Source: Sneathiella chungangensis (GTDB taxonomy: Bacteria; Pseudomonadota; Alphaproteobacteria; Sneathiellales; Sneathiellaceae). From it: DNA of 64,000 nucleotides. The stretch spans positions 186,001 to 250,000 of the forward strand of contig NZ_WTVA01000014.1 of the NCBI RefSeq assembly GCF_009882935.1, written 5' to 3'. Below are positions 26,576-34,821 of the stretch, one piece after another (the stretch's first letter is position 1; each line of letters starts with the position of its first letter). The notes below the pieces were generated by a model. It ran no database searches. It was given only the letters and a program-made list of their open reading frames with translations, and was not told the DNA's origin. The position numbers were made by a program, and so were the translations under genes.

Positions 26576-27620
26576 ACTCGTATTTAGACACAGCGCTACG
26601 GAACTGCTCAATGACTTCCTTCGCCGGTTTCCCTCTTTCTTCCAGAACGGACGTCCAGTTAGTAATCACCGGTTCCAGCTCCTTGTTTAGGGCTGCGGCT
26701 TCCTCACCTTCAATCACATGGATTTTGGCACCGCCACCTTTCAGTGCCTCCAGTGCTTCAGAGTTCATTCTGTCGCTGTAGCTGCACAGAGCATTTCCGG
26801 CAAACGCAGCGGCCTCTGTCAACGCGTCCTGGATTTCCTTATCCAAACTGTTCCATTTTTTTGAGGTCATGCCATATGTGACTGTTGTGCTACCCAGGTT
26901 TACACCAGTCAGTCCATATTTCATAAGTTCATCAAGACTGTATGGAGGCAGCCCGATATAGGCAAGCATGGCGCCATCCAGTGTTCCGCGCTGAACCGCT
27001 TCAAAAATTTCAGGCCCGCTAAGCCGAATAGGCGTTGCCCCCAGCTTTGTCAGCGTTTCATGCTTCGCATCTCCAGACGCATAAAGCTTCAGCCCTGCGA
27101 GATCCTTATAGGAGTTCAGTTCTTTCTCAGACGTCATGACGGTATAAGGAGCCAACATATTGGTATAAAGCACATGAAAGCCCTGTGGCTTGAACTCCTG
27201 CTCATAAAGAATTCCGCCGGGTTTCGTCAAATCCGCCAGTGCCTGCGATCCGGAGCACGCGGTATTGAACATACCGGGCAGTTCACCTGCGGCGGAAAGC
27301 GGTAGTTTTTCCGGAACATATGCTGGAATGATAACTCCGATATCCGCGACACCGGCACTCGTGAGGCTCATGATATCTTTGGCTTTACCCAGTTGCTGCG
27401 CTGGAAAATACTGGAACTCAATGCGCCCGTTACTCAGCTCGACTGCCTTGTCCATCCATTTCTGGGTGCCTTCAAGCAGAATGTAATGAGTAGTCGGAAA
27501 TATGTCGGCAACCTTGAAAATAACCTTGTCTTCGGCAATTGCAGCCGAAGAAGCCAAACAACCAAGAAATCCTGTTCCCAAGACAAAAAGCCGCGACATT
27601 GTCTTTAATTTTTTTATCAT
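26574..27620 (-). CDS. TRAP transporter substrate-binding protein (DctP family)
   Basis: Periplasmic binding protein of 348 aa with a signal peptide (VLGTGFLGCLASSAAIAED, cleavage near residue 29). DctP features: FKVADIFPTTHYILLEGTQKWMD, GRIEFQYFPAQQLGKAKD, the conserved Arg/Ser region LGATPIRLSGPEIFEAVQRGTLDGA and a C-terminal helix pair. Start follows AGGAGAGGG. It stands alone as a unit with the palindromic operator 17 bp upstream of its ATG. Likely partner of DctQM at 20660-22470. Confidence 0.92.
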   Translation of the reverse strand: MIKKLKTMSRLFVLGTGFLGCLASSAAIAEDKVIFKVADIFPTTHYILLEGTQKWMDKAVELSNGRIEFQYFPAQQLGKAKDIMSLTSAGVADIGVIIPAYVPEKLPLSAAGELPGMFNTACSGSQALADLTKPGGILYEQEFKPQGFHVLYTNMLAPYTVMTSEKELNSYKDLAGLKLYASGDAKHETLTKLGATPIRLSGPEIFEAVQRGTLDGAMLAYIGLPPYSLDELMKYGLTGVNLGSTTVTYGMTSKKWNSLDKEIQDALTEAAAFAGNALCSYSDRMNSEALEALKGGGAKIHVIEGEEAAALNKELEPVITNWTSVLEERGKPAKEVIEQFRSAVSKYE

Positions 27621-27636
27621 TCATCCCTCTCCTATT

Positions 27637-27652
27637 GTTCTATATATAGAAC
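27637..27652. promoter_or_regulatory. Palindromic operator, copy 2 (upstream of the TRAP binding-protein gene)
   Basis: GTTCTATATATAGAAC, identical to the site at 25552-25567, 17 bp upstream of the binding-protein start codon. In the direction of transcription both copies are preceded by AGAnCATn and followed by AAnA. Binding here would block a promoter whose -10 falls in the TATATA core. Confidence 0.75.
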
Positions 27653-28028
27653 GATGTTCTCTCAGTACAACATATCATAATAATCTTGTCCACCACTCTT
27701 TAGGGATTTCTGGCTTACATCCATTTTTTGTGAGTACCCGCCCAGCAGCATAGGCTGGGTGGTCGCCATGCGATCTCACCAGATCAAATGACGTAAAAAA
27801 GTGCCATACCCCTGTCAGGTAAGGAGAGTCTAAGATGGGAGAGATTATTGGCAGATGCCTGACGGCTGCAAACGTCGCAGGCGCCCGCTCTTTTCTCTGG
27901 AACGGAAGCCATCCACATATCGCGATACTGTGGATCCAGGAATGTGCAGAGAAACTCCATGACCGCAAATAATGCGGCCATGGAAATAGACAGAATTTGT
28001 TCAGGATCTTCTAAAAGCGTTATCCCGG
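27653..28028. other. Intergenic stretch between two TRAP binding-protein genes
   Basis: No recognisable gene. Two overlapping minus-strand open frames (27675-27968 from a TTG, and 27784-27981 from an ATG) lack a convincing ribosome-binding site and match no family I know. They may be decayed sequence. The promoter of the 26574-27620 gene is at the left end. Confidence 0.4.
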
Positions 28029-28991
28029 CTACTTTATCTGGCCGACTTCCTTATAAAACTTCACCGCACCCGGATGATAGGGCACCGGGTTTTCCTGGAC
28101 CATCTTGTCGGGCTGAAAACGATTGAAGGCGCCAAATGCTTCAGCGAGTGACTTTTTATTTTCATACATCGTTTTGGTCAGCTGGTAGACAACATCGTCA
28201 GAAACATCAGCTCCCGTCAGGACATAAAAATCCACCTCGATCATATAGGTGGGGCTGTCCACAACACCTGTTTTGCTCTTATCAGGCTCCATGCTGGCAA
28301 TACGGGCAGACGGCAGATTTTTTGAGACAGCGGCGCGCGCTTCCGGCGAGTCGACCAATGAAATATAGCGCCAGCCGTCTTTCATGGTCGCCATGGCCTT
28401 TTTACCAACGCCGGCATTCATGGGTATGAGAGCCGCATCCACCTTACCATCTGCCATCGCATTAATCGCGGAGACGAAATTCGGCATGGGGACTTTTTTG
28501 GCATCCTCTATGGTCAATCCCCCTGTCGCAAGGGCGGCGTTGGAGTAGTAATGAAATGTGCGACCGGAGTTATACCCCGAAGGAAGACGTGCGCCCTTTA
28601 AATCCGATACTGTTTTGAAAGGGGAATTTGTCGGCACCGCAAAGGACGTTTGCGTTGCGATGGCAACCCCGACAAGCCGCAGATTGGTATTGGCATGGCC
28701 CTCAAAGCTCCCGATACCTTCATAGGCAAACGCTGCCTCGCCGCCGTTGGCAAAGCCGAAGGCGAGTTTCCCGGTATTGATAAGCGGGATATAGGTTGAA
28801 GAGCCGGCATAGGGCGCAACCCGGTACTGCTCCCCTGTTTTCTCAACCATCACTTTGGAGATTGCGGCGCCCATGGAATAGAACAGGGATCCCTGTTGAT
28901 TTGTCCCCATTGAATAGGTTTCCGCCTGTACAGCCCCGGCGGTTGCGCAGCTCAATGCGATGCCGATTGCGAACGCGATTAGTCTTTTCAT
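28029..28991 (-). CDS. TAXI-family TRAP transporter solute-binding protein
   Basis: Periplasmic binding protein of 320 aa with a signal peptide (AFAIGIALSCATAGAVQAE, cleavage near residue 24). The TAXI family is recognised from YSMGTNQQGSLFYSMGAAISKVM, the ATQTSFAVPTNSPFKTVSDLKGARLPSG block and the end YHPGAVKFYKEVGQ. Ribosome-binding site AAGGAGA. It follows a fused TRAP permease on the same strand, the usual TAXI arrangement. TAXI proteins bind carboxylates or amino acids such as glutamate; here the ligand is unknown. Confidence 0.92.
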   Translation of the reverse strand: MKRLIAFAIGIALSCATAGAVQAETYSMGTNQQGSLFYSMGAAISKVMVEKTGEQYRVAPYAGSSTYIPLINTGKLAFGFANGGEAAFAYEGIGSFEGHANTNLRLVGVAIATQTSFAVPTNSPFKTVSDLKGARLPSGYNSGRTFHYYSNAALATGGLTIEDAKKVPMPNFVSAINAMADGKVDAALIPMNAGVGKKAMATMKDGWRYISLVDSPEARAAVSKNLPSARIASMEPDKSKTGVVDSPTYMIEVDFYVLTGADVSDDVVYQLTKTMYENKKSLAEAFGAFNRFQPDKMVQENPVPYHPGAVKFYKEVGQIK

Positions 28992-29015
28992 ATTATTTCT
29001 CCTTGCTCCCTATTT

Positions 29016-30839
29016 TTATCGGATTAGTTGGCCTTTATTGGAAATGTGGGTCCATGTCAGATAGATACTGCCGAAGATGACAGCAGACATTACAACCGCG
29101 ACGCCGCCAAAAGCGATTTTTACCGGAATCAGGGCTATCACTCCCAGAAGCAGAAGCAATAGCCGTCCCAACAAACTTTGCCGCTTTGAAAAATAGCCGA
29201 CGACGGCGATTGAAATGAAATAAACGCCAACAAGGGCTGTTGCGCCACTCCACAGGATTTCCGTAACCTTGCCCTCCATTAGCAGGGTGGGACTGAAGAC
29301 AAACAGAACTGGAACGACATAGGCAAGCCACCCCATTTTCATGGCCTCGAAACCCGTTCGCATGGGGCTCGCGCCGCTTATCGTCGCCGCCGAGAAGGCT
29401 GCCAGCGCGATAGGGGGCGTGATCATCGACATCATTCCGAAATACAGAATGAACATATGCGCGGCCAAAGGCTCAATGCCCGTTTCAATGAGAGAAGGCG
29501 CCACGAGAGCCGCCAGAAGAACATAGACACCGGAGGTCGGCATGCCCATTCCGAGCAAAATACAAATTCCGGCAGATACCAGCAATAAGGCGGCGATGTG
29601 TGTGCCCCCCAGTTCGACAAGAGCGAGCGTAAGAACGAACCCGCCCCCGGACAAATTCAGCAAACCAATAACAAAGCCTGCGCCTGCAACGATAAGTGTA
29701 AGTTCCACCAGCGATTTGCCGGTCTCTGGAAAACAATCCAGTAGCCCTCTAATGGTAAGCCGGCTCCCCCGGTATTCTCGGATACTCCCTAATACGATAG
29801 CGGTGACACCGCCATATAGAGCCGCCAACTCGGCCGACGCACGAAATTCGAACATCGCCGTCAATAAGACGACAAACGGTATTATCAGATGCCAGCCTTC
29901 TTTCAGCACCGTCTTGACGGATCGCACTTCCTTTTCCGCCGCCGAAATGGAATCGCGTGCAGCAATAAGATCCACCTGAATAAAGACTGAAACATAATAG
30001 AGCAGTGCCGGCACGATGGCGGCGATGACCACATCGGAATAGGGAATCTCCAATGATTGCGCCATCAGAAAAGCAGCCGCGCCCATTATGGGCGGCATCA
30101 ACTGACCGCCCGTAGACGCTATGGTCTCAATCGCGCCGGACTGGCTCGAGGAATAGCCCGATCTTTTCATAAGCGGAATTGTCATAACGCCCGTTGTGAC
30201 GACGTTGGAAATAGCGCTTCCTGAGATAGATCCGAAGAGAGCCGACGCGATGATAGATATTTTCGCCGCCCCTCCGCGCTGCTTGCCCATCGCAGACATT
30301 GCAAGATCAATGAAGAACTCACCGCAACCTGTTTTTACCAGCAATTTTCCAAAAAAGATGAAAACCACGACAATCGTCGCCACAACGCTGAGCGGCGTTC
30401 CCAACATCGCATTGGGATCAAAGGCGAGATATACCAGAATTTCCGGGAGAGTGGACTGCGATGCAGTAAGTGGCGTTGGCAATAGATGACCGGTCAGACT
30501 ATAGACGCCAAGCAGGCCAATTATGAGCAAAAACACCCAGCCCCCTATTCGCCAGAGGGCATAGGCAGAGAAAGCCACGGCAACGGTCCCTAAAGCTTGC
30601 ATCTCCGGTGTCAGATAAGGAAAGTCAAATTGGAAACGCGTGTAATCAATGCCAATGAAGAAAAAGATGAAGAGGCTGACGAGCGACGCGAGCAGAGAAA
30701 ATAGAGAAAACGCGTCCTTATTCCGTTGACCTACGAATGCAAGCGCAATTGATAGGCCCAGAATACAGGCAAGGAACTGCTCCCGTGCCACCTCCAGGCC
30801 GAGCAGCACCGGCGCCTGCACCGCCCAAAGAATGCTCAA
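29016..30839 (-). CDS. Fused TRAP transporter permease (DctQ-DctM fusion, TAXI-associated); start uncertain
   Basis: Polytopic inner-membrane protein of at least 607 aa with about 16-18 hydrophobic segments. The N-terminal third is DctQ-like. The DctM part shows GSISGSAISNVVTTGVMTIPLMKRSGY, GAIETIASTGGQLMPPIMGAAAFLMAQ and GMGMPTSGVYVLLAALVAPSL. The first conventional in-frame start is a TTG at 30839 without a ribosome-binding site. The same frame stays open upstream with hydrophobic family-like residues to a strong GGGGAGG at 30927-30933, with only ATC or ATA codons at start distance, so the true start may be near 30915-30923. Pairs with the TAXI protein downstream. Confidence 0.9.
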   Translation of the reverse strand: MSILWAVQAPVLLGLEVAREQFLACILGLSIALAFVGQRNKDAFSLFSLLASLVSLFIFFFIGIDYTRFQFDFPYLTPEMQALGTVAVAFSAYALWRIGGWVFLLIIGLLGVYSLTGHLLPTPLTASQSTLPEILVYLAFDPNAMLGTPLSVVATIVVVFIFFGKLLVKTGCGEFFIDLAMSAMGKQRGGAAKISIIASALFGSISGSAISNVVTTGVMTIPLMKRSGYSSSQSGAIETIASTGGQLMPPIMGAAAFLMAQSLEIPYSDVVIAAIVPALLYYVSVFIQVDLIAARDSISAAEKEVRSVKTVLKEGWHLIIPFVVLLTAMFEFRASAELAALYGGVTAIVLGSIREYRGSRLTIRGLLDCFPETGKSLVELTLIVAGAGFVIGLLNLSGGGFVLTLALVELGGTHIAALLLVSAGICILLGMGMPTSGVYVLLAALVAPSLIETGIEPLAAHMFILYFGMMSMITPPIALAAFSAATISGASPMRTGFEAMKMGWLAYVVPVLFVFSPTLLMEGKVTEILWSGATALVGVYFISIAVVGYFSKRQSLLGRLLLLLLGVIALIPVKIAFGGVAVVMSAVIFGSIYLTWTHISNKGQLIR

Positions 30840-30945
30840 TGTCGGAATTGCCGCGGCAATCGCAATTTCTAAGACGCGTGGTAAATGACGTCCGAACGTC
30901 CCCTTCTCCCGGAATATTATGATCCACCTCCCCTAGCATTCGATT

Positions 30946-30955
30946 AAATCGATTT
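30946..30955. promoter_or_regulatory. Candidate GntR-type site (AAATCGATTT), copy 1
   Basis: Palindrome AAATCGATTT upstream of the fused TRAP permease. A longer version, AAAATCGATTTT, is found at 33398-33409 upstream of the FAH-family gene. Both flank the GntR gene at 31717. In AT-rich DNA a 10-bp palindrome may be chance, so this is tentative. Confidence 0.35.
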
Positions 30956-31057
30956 TTACGGATCATATAACTTTTTTTCGAAATTACTAGATTAAATTGT
31001 ATATTTGCGATTGGCAAGCTATCCCGATTACTCCGGGTGAATTACCGCTGTTCAATT

Positions 31058-31549
31058 TTACAGCCCCGCTTCATTCCAGTTTTCGACCGGTTTTTCCGGT
31101 GACGGCTTTAGCCCCGCCTTTTGGACGGCCATAATCGCACAATATTCATCCTTATCCGATGCGTCCCCACTAATCCCGACGGCGCCAATAACGTCGTCAT
31201 TTTCGCCGCAAATCAAGACACCGCCGGGAACCGGAATAAAGCGGCCTTGGGACGCCGCACTGAGCGCTCCCTGAAAAGCCGGACGATCAGACAAACGATC
31301 TCGGATGGTCCGGCTTGAAATACCCATACCAAGCGCGCCCCAGGCCTTCCCAATGGCGACATCCCCCCGCAGAATGCCGCAACCGTCTTCCCGCTTGAAA
31401 GCCACCAGATTTCCGCCAACATCCAACACGGCAACCGTTAAAGGCAGCAGTTGGGCAGCCTTCCCAAATTCAAGTGCAAAATCGACTATCTTTGTTGCCG
31501 TCGCCAATGGCAGCGGAACAACCAAATGCTTGACATAGTAATCTGACAT
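31058..31549 (-). CDS. HbpS/GlcG-family protein
   Basis: Small cytoplasmic or exported-without-signal protein of 163 aa in the GlcG/HbpS (DUF336) family. Family features: AVLDVGGNLVAFKREDGC, AIGKAWGALGMGISSR, PVPGGVLI and AVGISGDASDKDEYCA. Some members bind heme, others occur in glycolate or diol operons with unknown role. Ribosome-binding site GGGGG five bases before ATG. Upstream of the TAXI transporter on the same strand and divergent from the GntR regulator. Confidence 0.9.
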   Translation of the reverse strand: MSDYYVKHLVVPLPLATATKIVDFALEFGKAAQLLPLTVAVLDVGGNLVAFKREDGCGILRGDVAIGKAWGALGMGISSRTIRDRLSDRPAFQGALSAASQGRFIPVPGGVLICGENDDVIGAVGISGDASDKDEYCAIMAVQKAGLKPSPEKPVENWNEAGL

Positions 31550-31716
31550 GCTGACCCCCTTAATGATCTCTATGGAAATTGCCGACTTCCATCCCCTGTA
31601 TCGCCGTATTTTCGAAATAATGCAATGAGTATGCTTTTTATGGAAATTCTATTTTCCTCATGGATTTTATTTCGCGCTACCGCTAAAACATTAACTGCAA
31701 ATATGGAGTTTGGACG

Positions 31717-32433
31717 ATGGCGAAATTGCTCACCAACGAAAAGGAAAACGGGAAACATTCCTCAGGCCAGGTCTCGACACTCGCGACTTCTGTTTATGAT
31801 CGCATCCGGATGGATATTGTCAGTGGCGCGCTGAAGCCCGGTAAAAAGCTCAGGACAGATGAATTGCGTCTTCGCTATGAAGCCGGAAACAGCCCAATTC
31901 GAGAAGCGCTCAACCGCCTGTCCTCCGACGGGTTCGTCGTTCGGGAAGAACAGCGGGGGTTTTCTGTTGCCGCCATCAGTAAAGTTGAATTACAGGAGCT
32001 CGTAAAAACGCGATGCTGGCTTGAAGAAACCGCCCTTCGTCAGTCGATCGAAAATGGCGACAGTGAGTGGGAGGAGCGGCTTGTTCTGGCGCATCACAGA
32101 TTGTCGCGCGTTCCTCGTCTCATTGACCCGAAAAGCGCCGCGCGCAATGCCGAATGGGATAGATTGCATCGGGAGTTTCATATGGCGTTGATCGCCGCCT
32201 GCGGATCTCGTCTGCTGCTGGGGTTTTGCGAGCAGCTCCATGATCAATCCGATCGCTATCGCCAGCTTGCAGTCGCCGCAAGCTATCCGGCCCGAGACCC
32301 AATGGACGAACATGAAGCGATTTACCTGGCCGCGATTGATCGCGACGCCGATAAAGCCGTGGATTTACTGTTGAACCATTATCAGAAGACAGCAAAAATT
32401 ATCGAGGAATCAGATCTGTCCTTTGATATGTAA
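31717..32433 (+). CDS. GntR-family transcriptional regulator, FCD subfamily
   Basis: Regulator of 238 aa. The winged helix (TSVYDRIRMDIVSGALKPGKKLRTDELRLRYEAGNSPIREALNRLSSDGFV) is followed by an all-helical FCD ligand domain with its metal-binding pattern (EWDRLHREFHMALIAACGS, HEAIYLAAIDRDADKAVDLL). GGAG precedes the ATG. Sits between the HbpS/TAXI genes and the FAH-family gene and probably controls them in response to an organic acid. Confidence 0.92.
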   Translation: MAKLLTNEKENGKHSSGQVSTLATSVYDRIRMDIVSGALKPGKKLRTDELRLRYEAGNSPIREALNRLSSDGFVVREEQRGFSVAAISKVELQELVKTRCWLEETALRQSIENGDSEWEERLVLAHHRLSRVPRLIDPKSAARNAEWDRLHREFHMALIAACGSRLLLGFCEQLHDQSDRYRQLAVAASYPARDPMDEHEAIYLAAIDRDADKAVDLLLNHYQKTAKIIEESDLSFDM

Positions 32434-32480
32434 GCGTCCGGAAAACGCTCCGTTAGCCGCGGGTCCTGATGCTATTCGCC

Positions 32481-33338
32481 TCATTCATCCTCGATAGGAT
32501 TGGATAAAGTTCCAATGCCCTCAATACTCACCTGACATATATCACCCGGCTTCATCCAGACGGGCGGATTTCTGGCATATCCGACCCCCGACGGCGTGCC
32601 GGTTACGATGACGTCGCCCGGGACCAATGTCATGCATTCACTGAGTAGAGCGATGAGTTTTGCAATTGGAAATACAAGGTCACCTGTATTGCCATCTTGC
32701 ATTAAATTACAGTTGAGGAAGGTCTTTATGGAAAGCCCGGTTGCCCCCGGTGGCAGCTTTTCCGGTGTCACGAGACACGGACCGAACCCGCCCGTCTTGT
32801 CAAAGTTCTTACCGATTGTCCATTGCGTACTTTTTCTTTGATAATCCCGCAAGGTCGCTTCGTTAAAGATAGAGTAACCTGCAACGTAGTCGAGAGCGTC
32901 TTTCTCTGTTACGTGGCGGGCTGTTTTGCCAATTACGACGACCAACTCCCCTTCGTAGTCGAGTTTGTCCGAGCATTTCGGCCGTATGATCGGTTGGTCG
33001 TGCCCGAGAATTGACCGGTTGGTCCGTAAAAAAATTTCGGGGTAACTCGGCGTCTCAGCCCCGCCTTCCTTTGCATGAGCGGCATAGTTTCGGCCAATGC
33101 AAATTATTTTCTCGGCATCGGATATGGGCGGCAGAAATGTTACATCTTCAATTCGAATAGCCTCGGAGTCTTCTAAATCGCCAAGAGATTTTCTGATCTC
33201 TGAAAGTTTATCTTGCCGCAAGATTTCTTTTATAGACGCCGGAAGGCCGGGGATTTGCGATCTGATATCCACGATACCGTCGGCCTTCAATAAACCTAAT
33301 TTTATTTCGCCGTCGTGAAGAAATGAGGCAAGTCTCAT
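32481..33338 (-). CDS. Fumarylacetoacetate hydrolase (FAH) family protein
   Basis: Cytoplasmic metal-dependent enzyme of 285 aa related to hydratases, decarboxylases and acylpyruvases of aromatic and sugar-acid catabolism. The FAH core is visible: IICIGRNYAAHAKEGG, YPEIFLRTNRSILGHDQPI, the metal-binding LDYEGELVVVIGKTARHV, and PGDVIVTGTPSGVGYAR. The frame opens 19 codons upstream, but AGGA precedes the ATG at 33338 and MRLASF is the common start. Last gene in the direction of the Liv-type operon but separated by 377 bp with its own candidate operator. Confidence 0.9.
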   Translation of the reverse strand: MRLASFLHDGEIKLGLLKADGIVDIRSQIPGLPASIKEILRQDKLSEIRKSLGDLEDSEAIRIEDVTFLPPISDAEKIICIGRNYAAHAKEGGAETPSYPEIFLRTNRSILGHDQPIIRPKCSDKLDYEGELVVVIGKTARHVTEKDALDYVAGYSIFNEATLRDYQRKSTQWTIGKNFDKTGGFGPCLVTPEKLPPGATGLSIKTFLNCNLMQDGNTGDLVFPIAKLIALLSECMTLVPGDVIVTGTPSGVGYARNPPVWMKPGDICQVSIEGIGTLSNPIEDE

Positions 33339-33715
33339 TGGTGATTTTCCTTTTTTGAATTTGCCAAAGAAAATCACAAACAGGAAAAAAGTCAATTAAA
33401 ATCGATTTTTAATGCTTTTCCATATAAAAATCGAAAAATTATCTTGTTGGGTTTGGTATCTCTCTCGTTCCTGCTTCATCCCTATTTCGTTGCAGATAAC
33501 GATGAAAGTGCAGCCATACTTACAGGAGCTCGTCTCCGCCTGCCGTAAATTGGCACAAAAATTCCTCCACTATGTCGAGCCGTCATGTGACTGATATCGA
33601 TACCCCGATTCAATAACAAGATCTTCTGAATTTCATAAAGAAAGCTGAAAGGGTATTTTTTGTCATGCCCGGTGGGTAATAATGGCGGATCAAGCGACAA
33701 GTAATTTTCTTCTTT
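33339..33715. other. 377-bp gap between the FAH-family gene and the Liv-type permease
   Basis: Short open frames on both strands (33412-33594 plus, 33482-33700 minus) have no family resemblance. The right part may hold the end signals of the Liv-type operon; the left part holds the FAH gene promoter with the palindrome at 33398-33409. Confidence 0.4.
33398..33409. promoter_or_regulatory. Candidate GntR-type site (AAAATCGATTTT), copy 2
   Basis: Perfect 12-bp palindrome 60 bp upstream of the FAH-family start, within TTAAAATCGATTTTTAA. Shares its 10-bp core with the site at 30946-30955. A third related stretch, AAAAATCG, lies at about 33426. Confidence 0.35.
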
Positions 33716-34810
33716 TCACCACCTCATCCACTTTTTAGTGGCGGCTCGTTTTATTGCCCTATTACGAAGGCGGCCGACAATGCCTTCGGGGAAATAGTAA
33801 ACACTCACGACGAAAAGAATCCCCAGCCAGAATACCCATCGGTCAGGATGTATGATTACGGAAAGCATAGGGGTTTCTTGTATCATGGGGGCGATGTAGG
33901 CAATCGCGCTTTGTAAGTAGGTTTCGGCGAGAACGAAGACCCCGGCGCCAATTACAGCGCCATAGAGAGTTCCCATCCCGCCGATCACCACGATCAGCAA
34001 GACATCCAGCATTACCTGCAAATCAAGAGTGACTTCCGGCCCAACAAATCTCAGCCATAGCGCATTCAAGGCACCTGCGACACAGGCGAGAACCGCCGCA
34101 ATGCAACTTACAACAACACGGTGACCGAGAACATTGAAGCCGAGCGCTTCCGCCCTGAGCTCATTTTCGCGAATAGCCTGCAACACCCGTCCAAATGGCG
34201 AATTGACTATTCGCAGCATTAGAAGGAAGAGAAGGCCGCTAATCAGAAGTATTCCGTAATAGCTCAGCGTCGTTCCGTTAATCGGGACACCAAAGACATC
34301 TCTAGGGATTATTACAAAGGCCGGTTTCAGAATACGTGGTATCTGAAAAATCAAGCCATCATGCCCCCCTGTAATGGTGTAGAACTGATTTACAAGAACG
34401 GCGAACGCATTTGCTACGGCCAGTGTAATCATCGCGAAAAAGATCGTTTTAGTTCGCATACTGAAGAGGCCGACGGCAACCGCAATCACAAATGAAAGCA
34501 ACGCCGCTGACAGAAAACCAATCGCAATGGCTTCCCAGGAGGCTCCCATAGACTTCAATGCAATGCCAGTACCATAAGCCCCAATACCGAAATACATCGT
34601 ATGGGCAAATGAGATCATTCCCGTATAGCCAAGCAGCAGATCAAAGGATCCGACAAGAACCACAAAAATTGCGACCTTTACAAAGACGCTCATTATTGTC
34701 AGTCCGCCAATAGCAATAGGCGCAACCAGCATTGCCATCAGCAGCAATAGAAGCGTGCAAGTAACAATACGGCTTCTTGGCAAGTCTTTTGAGAAAAGTG
34801 AATTGATCAT
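33716..34810 (-). CDS. Liv-type ABC transporter permease (LivM family)
   Basis: Inner-membrane permease of 364 aa with about ten helices. LivM features: GSFDLLLGYTGMISFAHTMYFGIGAYG, LAVANAFAVLVNQFYTITGGHDGL, SPFGRVLQAIRENELRAEALGFNV and VIGGMGTLYGAVIGAG. It ends a five-gene transporter operon read right to left from the binding protein at 38644. The system is of the branched-chain amino acid family, but family members also carry amides, urea and aromatic acids. Confidence 0.92.
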   Translation of the reverse strand: MINSLFSKDLPRSRIVTCTLLLLLMAMLVAPIAIGGLTIMSVFVKVAIFVVLVGSFDLLLGYTGMISFAHTMYFGIGAYGTGIALKSMGASWEAIAIGFLSAALLSFVIAVAVGLFSMRTKTIFFAMITLAVANAFAVLVNQFYTITGGHDGLIFQIPRILKPAFVIIPRDVFGVPINGTTLSYYGILLISGLLFLLMLRIVNSPFGRVLQAIRENELRAEALGFNVLGHRVVVSCIAAVLACVAGALNALWLRFVGPEVTLDLQVMLDVLLIVVIGGMGTLYGAVIGAGVFVLAETYLQSAIAYIAPMIQETPMLSVIIHPDRWVFWLGILFVVSVYYFPEGIVGRLRNRAIKRAATKKWMRW

Positions 34811-34821
34811 ACCAATACCGA

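Noticed and set aside
27675-27981. Two overlapping minus-strand frames of 97 and 65 codons
   Set aside because: TTG or unsupported starts, no recognisable domain; kept only as a note on the intergenic region.
33412-33700. Short frames on both strands between the FAH-family and LivM-type genes
   Set aside because: No domain, no convincing ribosome-binding site, low coding quality.
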